DNA of 19,167 bases from JBLFWJ01 sp047611425 (GTDB lineage: Bacteria > Bacteroidota > Bacteroidia > UBA10329). The stretch is from NCBI GenBank assembly GCA_047611425.1, contig JBLFWJ010000046.1, forward strand, positions 1 through 19,167, read 5' to 3'. This document shows, piece after piece, positions 14,731-19,167 of the stretch. Both the position numbers and the translations under genes were made by a program. The notes beneath the pieces were generated by a model. It had not been told where the DNA came from. It saw only the letters and a program-made list of their open reading frames with translations, and did no database searches. The stretch's first letter is position 1; every line of letters starts with the position of its first letter.

Positions 14731-14756
14731 AACGCTTCAGCAAAATGGTACATACT

Positions 14757-15803
14757 ATGAAAAGAACATTCTCTCTGGCATTTACAATGCTGTCTATTCT
14801 ATTGTTCTCCAATCCTATGCTTGCACAGCAAGCAACGCTTTCCGCAGGTGGTGATGCAACGGGTCCTGGTGGCTCAGCGAGCTTCTCTATCGGTCAGGTA
14901 GCGTATCAGCACGTTTCTGATTTAGGAGGTTCGGTAAATGAAGGAGTTCAGCATGCCTTAACGGGCGACTGTATTCAGCCAATTGTCGTTAGTCTTGGGT
15001 TTACTAATGTTAGCCATCATGGAACTACGATAAACTGGGTTGGACAGCCAGTTCTCAATAGCGGGAAGTTTGTAATTCGATACCATGTGTTTGGCGATAG
15101 CCCAAATTTCAGCTACAAAGTGGTACCAAATGGCTTCGCAACCAGCGCATACATTAATGGGTTAGACCCCGCCACTCGATATGTATTCAGAGTAGGAACG
15201 AAGTGTCCAGGTAACGTTTTCGCGACCTTCTCCGATACGGCTTCTGTAGTCACCAAAGCGTATTGCGCTCCACCAACAGGTATGGCTGCAGCTCCATCGT
15301 TTTTCTCAGCAACCTTGAGTTGGGATGATGTAGGTGCAGATTCGTACAAGTTGAAATATCGTGAGGTAGGTGGAACTTGGGATTATAGAAATACGGCTTT
15401 AACGTCTGTTGATCTTACAGGTCTTTCAGCTGGTAATCAGTATGAATGGAAAGTGAGGTCTATCTGCACGTCTGGCATGCGACCTTATGTGAATATGCAA
15501 CAGTTTAATACACCTGCAGGGAGATTGGCGGCCAGCGGTTCTGGAATCAATAAATTCAATGTTTATCCAAACCCCACGCATGATAACCTAACCGTGGCTA
15601 TCTCATCCGATATTGATCAAGCAATGAATCTAGAGCTGACTGACCTTAGCGGCCGTATTGTAGGGCAGGAGCTTGTACAGGCCAATGCTGGAGGAGTACT
15701 TACAACCTTGAATTTAGCAAACCTTGTATCGGGTATTTACTTCGTTCGGGTTCTAAGTGCAAATGGTTCAATTCTCCATACTGAGAAGATTAGTAGGTAC
15801 TAA
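14757..15803 (+). CDS. secreted fibronectin type III protein with T9SS sorting domain
   Basis: Protein of 348 aa. Signal peptide about 1-22 (ends P-M-L-A-Q). Residues about 24-66 form the short N-terminal module common in T9SS cargo: S-A-G-G-D-A-T-G-P-G-G, then S-I-G-Q-V-A-Y, then E-G-V-Q-H. Two fibronectin-III-like domains follow (about 72-163 and 167-252), with the typical G-L-D-P-A-T-R-Y-V-F-R-V and G-L-S-A-G-N-Q-Y-E-W-K-V strands. The C-terminus (about 265-348) is a type A sorting domain: V-Y-P-N-P, D-L-S-G-R, S-G-I-Y-F-V-R-V, K-I-S-R-Y. It carries no enzymatic motif, so an adhesin or structural surface role is inferred. The ATG at 14745 is an alternative start four codons earlier. Confidence 0.9.
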   Translation: MKRTFSLAFTMLSILLFSNPMLAQQATLSAGGDATGPGGSASFSIGQVAYQHVSDLGGSVNEGVQHALTGDCIQPIVVSLGFTNVSHHGTTINWVGQPVLNSGKFVIRYHVFGDSPNFSYKVVPNGFATSAYINGLDPATRYVFRVGTKCPGNVFATFSDTASVVTKAYCAPPTGMAAAPSFFSATLSWDDVGADSYKLKYREVGGTWDYRNTALTSVDLTGLSAGNQYEWKVRSICTSGMRPYVNMQQFNTPAGRLAASGSGINKFNVYPNPTHDNLTVAISSDIDQAMNLELTDLSGRIVGQELVQANAGGVLTTLNLANLVSGIYFVRVLSANGSILHTEKISRY

Positions 15804-15826
15804 GACTAAGTATTTCAAAAATGACT

Positions 15827-15852
15827 AAGGGAGCTTTTGCTCCCTTTTTTTT
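15827..15852 (+). terminator. rho-independent terminator of the FnIII/T9SS gene
   Basis: Stem AAGGGAGC (15827-15834) pairs with GCTCCCTT (15839-15846) around a TTTT loop, followed by a run of T to 15852. It lies 24 bases after the stop at 15803. Confidence 0.92.
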
Positions 15853-16058
15853 GTCCTGGAGTTGAATCCAATGTAGATGGATGTTCTTTTCAGCGGGAAT
15901 ATTAAGCGACACGGCTTATTCACCGTAGCCCTTCGTTTAGTCCTTAGTCGTTGTCTTTATCAAGTTGATGTGCCGACTGTTTCTTTACTCGCTAAATCCC
16001 TACCTATTCTTTGATAGTGTTTGAAAGAAGGCCGATGTATTCGGATTCTAGACTAAAT
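15853..16058. other. gene-free stretch between two terminators
   Basis: About 206 bases bounded by the plus-strand terminator at 15827-15852 and the minus-strand terminator at 16059-16091. No open frame of useful length, no recognisable RNA gene, and no clear promoter. The total gap between the two convergent CDS is 309 bases. Confidence 0.6.
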
Positions 16059-16091
16059 AAAAAGCCCTGTGGTCTAACCACAGGGCTTTTT
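16053..16091 (-). terminator. rho-independent terminator of the lamin-tail/T9SS gene
   Basis: Perfect 15-bp inverted repeat: arms 16059-16073 and 16077-16091 with a three-base loop and a GC-rich core (GCCCTGTGGT). On the minus strand it ends in TTTTTATTT, 22 bases past the stop of the gene at 16113. The A/T-flanked symmetric form could also stop plus-strand readthrough. Confidence 0.92.
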
Positions 16092-16112
16092 CAATTCAAT
16101 AACTAAGTTCGG

Positions 16113-16967
16113 TTAGCGCTTAATAAAACGCTTGGTAATCTTTCCTGTTTGATTTTCAACAGAAACGAAGTAAACCCCATCAGGCAAGAAAGTCGTATTC
16201 ATTTTTACCTTGTCCGCCTCACTTATCATTGTGCTGAGTTCTTTACCCAGCATATTGGAAATAGTGATTTGAGAGCCTTTTTCAATTCCTGGAATCAATA
16301 CGTTTAGTTCGTTAGAAACAGGATTAGGATACAAAACAAATCCGGCTTTTTTATTTTCTTCAATACTAACTGTTATTGCGTTTGGCTCTCCAGGTGTGCT
16401 GCTTACAAGCGAAAAATCTACGCTATTGTCATCCGTATCAACTCCGTTAGGTAGGCGTGATAAACTGACCATAAAATCATCATTATTGTCAGACATGTTG
16501 GTGGGTACACCAGTGCCTTCAGTTATGAATGGAACATCACCTTCGTAGCTCAACCCGTCTAAGGGCACTGATTCTACCACATCAAATAACAAGATTGCAT
16601 CTGGCGATCCGTTTTGAACGATATCTGAGGTATCAGGCAACATGAAATCGCAGTTTGGAACGTTACCTCCAGCTCCGCAGACAACATAATAATCACCTGC
16701 AGCAACCATTGCGGAAGGAAAGAAGATAGTGTCGTAGGACATTGATGTAGCACCATTAACCAATACCAAAATTGAGGTGTTAATGTTTTGGGCGGTTGTG
16801 CCAAAATTGTAAATCTCAATAAACTCAGCAGTATCAGAGCTTTGTTGGTCGTAATCAACTTCGTTAATAATGAATGTTGAGGCCAAGCCCGGTGGAGGTG
16901 GTGGCTGGGCTATAGCTGCTATTGAAAGCAGTGATACAAGTATGAAGAGAGGTAAAAAGTGTTTCAT
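16113..16967 (-). CDS. secreted lamin-tail-domain protein with T9SS sorting domain
   Basis: Protein of 284 aa. Signal peptide 1-20 (ends A-A-I-A-Q), then a short Pro run (Q-P-P-P-P-P). Residues about 30-195 form a lamin-tail (LTD) beta sandwich: F-I-I-N-E-V-D-Y-D, E-F-I-E-I-Y-N-F-G, V-A-A-G-D-Y-Y-V-V and the closing S-T-P-G-E-P-N. The C-terminus (about 207-284) is a type A sorting domain: V-L-Y-P-N-P, N-M-L-G-K, D-G-V-Y-F-V-S-V, R-F-I-K-R. LTD domains occur in extracellular bacterial proteins, often beside nucleases or phosphatases; none is attached here, so an adhesive or binding function is inferred. A partial -7 element (TATCTTAG on the minus strand, 16987-16994) lies 19 bases upstream of the start. 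Confidence 0.9.
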   Translation of the reverse strand: MKHFLPLFILVSLLSIAAIAQPPPPPGLASTFIINEVDYDQQSSDTAEFIEIYNFGTTAQNINTSILVLVNGATSMSYDTIFFPSAMVAAGDYYVVCGAGGNVPNCDFMLPDTSDIVQNGSPDAILLFDVVESVPLDGLSYEGDVPFITEGTGVPTNMSDNNDDFMVSLSRLPNGVDTDDNSVDFSLVSSTPGEPNAITVSIEENKKAGFVLYPNPVSNELNVLIPGIEKGSQITISNMLGKELSTMISEADKVKMNTTFLPDGVYFVSVENQTGKITKRFIKR

Positions 16968-17052
16968 ATTCCAATAATTGTTTGCGCTAAGATAACGGAG
17001 ATAGTTTAAAGAAGCTCGATCGATTTAACTTTTAGTTACTCTTAACAAAGAC

Positions 17053-18681
17053 TCAATCTTCGCCTAAGAATGGGTATCGATAATCTGTAGGTGTTACAAA
17101 TGTTTCCTTAATCGTTCTTGGAGAAACCCATCGAAGTAGGTTTATCATTGATCCCGCCTTATCGTTGGTGCCAGATCCTCTTGCTCCACCAAATGGTTGT
17201 TGTCCAACAACTGCTCCAGTTGGTTTGTCGTTAATGTAGAAGTTTCCGGCTGCATTCACCAGCTTCTTCATTGATGATTCGATTGCATATCGATCTTGAG
17301 AAATGATTGATCCCGTCAAGGCGTACATAGATGTCTTGTCCAGGATGTCCAGTGTCTCCTCAAACTTCTCGTCCTCGTAAACATAAACCGTAATCACTGG
17401 CCCAAATAACTCCTCACACATTGTAACGTAGTCTGGAGACTTGGCTACAATTAGAGTCGACTCGATGAAGTATCCTTTCGATTTATCGTATCCTCCACCA
17501 CATAGAATTTCTTGTCCGTCTGCTTTAGCTCGGTCTAAGTAGCTCGCTAGTTTGTCGAATGACTTTTCGTCAATTACTGCATTCACATAATTCGTAAAGT
17601 CTTCTGTGCCACCCATTTTAAAGCTGGCTACATCTGCTTTTACGTATCCTGCAACTTCGTTCCACATGCTCTTAGGAACATAGGCTCTAGAAGCGGCCGA
17701 ACACTTCTGACCTTGGAATTCGAAAGCTCCACGAGTAATTGCTGTTGCAACCGCTTTTGGATGAGCAGAAGGATGAACCATGATGAAATCCTTTCCGCCT
17801 GTTTCTCCCACGATTCGTGGATAAGACTTGTACTTATGAATGTTCTCACCGATTGTCTTCCAGATGTTCTGGAAAACGCCTGTGGATCCTGTAAAGTGGA
17901 TTCCAGCAAAATCTTTATGGTTGAAAATAACATCACCAGCAACGGGGCCTCTTACATAAATCAAGTTGATTACTCCATCAGGAAGTCCAGCTTCCTTAAA
18001 GATCTCCATCAACACATTTGCAGAATAAACCTGTGTATCGGCTGGTTTCCATACAACCGTGTTGCCCATCATTGCACAAGATGTAGGTAGGTTCCCGGCA
18101 ATAGCCGTGAAATTGAATGGCGTTAATGCGAAGATGAATCCTTCCAATGGTCGCTGTTCCAATCGGTTCCAAACTCCTGGACTCGATTGTGGCTGCTGAG
18201 CGTAAATCTCAGTCATGTATTGAACATTGAATCGTAGGAAGTCAGCCAATTCACATGCAGCATCAATTTCCGCTTGAAATGCATTCTTGCTTTGAGCGAG
18301 CATTGTAGCTGCGTTCAATTTCATTCTATAAGGTCCAGAAACAAGTTCTGCAGCCTTCAAGAAGATAGCTGCTCTGTGTTCCCAACCCATGTTTGACCAA
18401 GCCTCTTTTGCCGACAATGCCGCATCAATTGCCTGCTGAACATGTCCAGCATCACCACGATGAAAATGTCCCAACGTATGTTGATGGTCATGTGGAGGAG
18501 CCATTCGCACAGTATTACCAGTTCTAATCTCTTCTGAACCAACGTACATAGGCACATCGATTTCCTTGGATCTCAGGTCAGCCACGGCCGCTTGAAGTTC
18601 TTTTCTATCTGCTGAGTTTGGTGCATAGCTTCTTACCACTTCGTTGGTAACAGCAGGCACTTTGTAAATTCCTTTTGGCAT
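17053..18681 (-). CDS. pruA: L-glutamate gamma-semialdehyde (1-pyrroline-5-carboxylate) dehydrogenase
   Basis: Protein of 542 aa, the length of the single-function, ALDH4A1-like P5C dehydrogenases. It oxidises glutamate semialdehyde to glutamate with NAD+, the second step of proline catabolism, in the cytoplasm. Visible signatures: T-P-F-N-F-T-A (187-193), substrate-binding and NAD-binding G-S-T-G (265-268), catalytic general base E293 in G-E-T-G-G-K-D, nucleophile C327 in G-Q-K-C-S-A, E-E-L-F-G-P-V, and the C-terminal P-F-G-G-A-R-G-S-G-T-N-D-K. The N-terminus (K-V-P-A-V-T-N-E-V-V-R-S-Y-A-P) is also typical. No proline dehydrogenase (putA/fadM-type) gene is in the window. A candidate promoter element is at 18704-18711. 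No clear terminator is seen before the next gene at 16967. Confidence 0.96.
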   Translation of the reverse strand: MPKGIYKVPAVTNEVVRSYAPNSADRKELQAAVADLRSKEIDVPMYVGSEEIRTGNTVRMAPPHDHQHTLGHFHRGDAGHVQQAIDAALSAKEAWSNMGWEHRAAIFLKAAELVSGPYRMKLNAATMLAQSKNAFQAEIDAACELADFLRFNVQYMTEIYAQQPQSSPGVWNRLEQRPLEGFIFALTPFNFTAIAGNLPTSCAMMGNTVVWKPADTQVYSANVLMEIFKEAGLPDGVINLIYVRGPVAGDVIFNHKDFAGIHFTGSTGVFQNIWKTIGENIHKYKSYPRIVGETGGKDFIMVHPSAHPKAVATAITRGAFEFQGQKCSAASRAYVPKSMWNEVAGYVKADVASFKMGGTEDFTNYVNAVIDEKSFDKLASYLDRAKADGQEILCGGGYDKSKGYFIESTLIVAKSPDYVTMCEELFGPVITVYVYEDEKFEETLDILDKTSMYALTGSIISQDRYAIESSMKKLVNAAGNFYINDKPTGAVVGQQPFGGARGSGTNDKAGSMINLLRWVSPRTIKETFVTPTDYRYPFLGED

Positions 18682-18703
18682 GATGATCTGTTTTTAGAGG
18701 CCG

Positions 18704-18711
18704 CGAATTTA
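18704..18711 (-). promoter_or_regulatory. candidate -7 element for pruA
   Basis: Minus strand TAAATTCG, seven of eight to TAnnTTTG, with an expected leader of about 17 bases to the ATG at 18681. Immediately upstream is an inverted repeat, TTCGC (18719-18723) and GCGAA (18730-18734), spaced by six bases, which could be an operator. Confidence 0.4.
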
Positions 18712-18782
18712 GCGTGCTTTCGCAGAATAGCGAATGAAAATATAGGAATGTCTGACTGTTTTTACACCAGACTTTAGGGCAC

Positions 18783-18885
18783 AAAAAAGGGGCAAGCTAC
18801 TCATGTCGCACCGCTCAACCACCTACCCTTGCTACATTCCTGTCCTGGGGGATTCAGTAGGAGCTGGTCGCATAAGACTTACCCC
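18783..18885 (-). ncRNA. ffs: signal recognition particle RNA, small bacterial type (4.5S-like)
   Basis: About 100 nt read from 18885 down. The 5' end GGGGTAAG pairs with CTTGCCCC at 18789-18796, closing a long hairpin (GCGACC near the 5' side also pairs with GGTGCG near the 3' side). The apical part reads CCCCCAGGACAGGAATGTAG then CAAGGG, the domain IV signature: an asymmetric AGGA/AGCAA internal loop, a short stem and a GGAA tetraloop closed by CA/TG. A run of six T (18788-18783) ends the transcript. The RNA binds Ffh and targets ribosomes making membrane proteins to the translocon. A perfect -7 element places the start at the first G run. Confidence 0.88.
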
Positions 18886-18889
18886 ACGG

Positions 18890-18897
18890 CAAAGATA
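18890..18897 (-). promoter_or_regulatory. -7 promoter element of the SRP RNA gene
   Basis: Minus strand TATCTTTG matches TAnnTTTG exactly and predicts a start at about 18885, the GGGG that opens the SRP RNA stem. A GTTG at about 21 bases upstream may be the -33 element. Confidence 0.7.
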
Positions 18898-18980
18898 GGT
18901 TAAACGGATTCCAATTTGCAACGAAAATCTTGTTGGTTTTTTGAATGCCTTCAAATGCTGTTTGATCTTTGATCATTCCC

Positions 18981-18988
18981 TACTTTCG
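18981..18988 (+). promoter_or_regulatory. candidate -7 element for the DUF4199-like gene
   Basis: TACTTTCG (seven of eight to TAnnTTTG) with a TTTG at 18961-18964, 16 bases upstream, as -33 element. Start of transcription would be about 14 bases before the ATG at 19008. Confidence 0.45.
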
Positions 18989-19007
18989 CGACCTAAATTT
19001 CATCTTA

Positions 19008-19167
19008 ATGCAAAACCCCATTTATAACGAGGCAGGAAAAGCTGGACTGATCATGGGATTGGTGACCATCGTGATTACAACTATCGCGTATGCCATCGAC
19101 TATACCATAATGGCCAACATGTCCTATGGCTTTGGCATCATGGCCCTGCTCTTGGCAATGATTATCT
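19008..19167 (+). CDS. DUF4199-like membrane protein, 5' part only
   Basis: Open from ATG 19008 to the window end (53 codons). The product begins M-Q-N-P-I-Y-N-E-A-G-K-A-G-L-I-M-G-L and continues with two hydrophobic segments (about 13-30 and 40-53). The start N-E-A-G-K-A-G-L-I-x-G-L is the pattern I associate with DUF4199 proteins, small membrane proteins of Bacteroidota without known function. The call rests on this short stretch. It is divergent from the SRP RNA gene, sharing a 122-base intergenic region with promoters on both strands. Confidence 0.7.
   Translation, partial: MQNPIYNEAGKAGLIMGLVTIVITTIAYAIDYTIMANMSYGFGIMALLLAMII

Noticed and set aside
1..19167. CRISPR arrays, tRNA or rRNA genes, insertion sequences, prophage genes
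   Set aside because: No regularly spaced repeats, cloverleaf-like sequences, transposase or integrase motifs were seen on either strand.

Overview
The window looks like chromosomal DNA from a member of the Bacteroidota, most likely a marine flavobacterium. The evidence is four secreted proteins with type IX secretion (T9SS) C-terminal sorting domains (one of them in a broken gene), several -7 promoter elements of the TAnnTTTG type, few Shine-Dalgarno sites, small Cys-rich lipoproteins, a Cbp1-like coiled-coil lipoprotein, and the beginning of a gene that looks like DUF4199. I see no transposase, integrase, phage gene, tRNA or CRISPR array. Placement below phylum/class level is inference.

Layout. 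1-170: possible dispersed repeat, no gene. 170-1500: a membrane-anchored thioredoxin-like protein (minus), then two small related Cys-rich lipoproteins transcribed away from each other (931-1116 minus, 1308-1499 plus). 1512-2808: two-gene minus operon encoding a coiled-coil lipoprotein and a small protein with an R-N-x3-H HEPN-like motif. 2878-6304: secreted subtilisin-like protease with a T9SS domain, followed by an exported TPR-like protein. 6307-7744: minus operon of an SPFH/band-7 membrane protein and a TPMT-like methyltransferase. 7745-8062: divergent intergenic region. 8063-10126: SF2 helicase converging on a secreted DUF922-like metalloprotease. 10170-11012: alpha/beta hydrolase. 11113-12071: T9SS cargo gene broken by one nonsense codon and one frameshift. 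12170-13981: DEAD-box RNA helicase (motif II reads DEVD) and TrmL-type tRNA methyltransferase, probably co-transcribed. 14072-14644: VTT/DedA-like membrane protein. 14757-16967: two convergent T9SS cargo genes (fibronectin III and lamin-tail types), each ending in its own strong terminator. 17053-18681: proline-catabolic P5C dehydrogenase. 18783-18885: SRP RNA (ffs) on the minus strand with a perfect -7 element. 19008-end: start of a DUF4199-like membrane protein.

How the genes relate. This is a compact housekeeping/accessory mixture rather than one pathway. The common thread is envelope and secretion biology: T9SS cargo, lipoproteins, an SPFH scaffold, a periplasmic thioredoxin-like protein, a secreted metalloprotease and the SRP RNA. 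A second theme is RNA handling (DEAD-box helicase, TrmL, SRP RNA, possibly the HEPN-like protein). I found no convincing new multi-gene system. The most unusual items are the doubly broken T9SS gene, the pair of Cys-rich mini-lipoproteins and the HEPN-like/lipoprotein operon.
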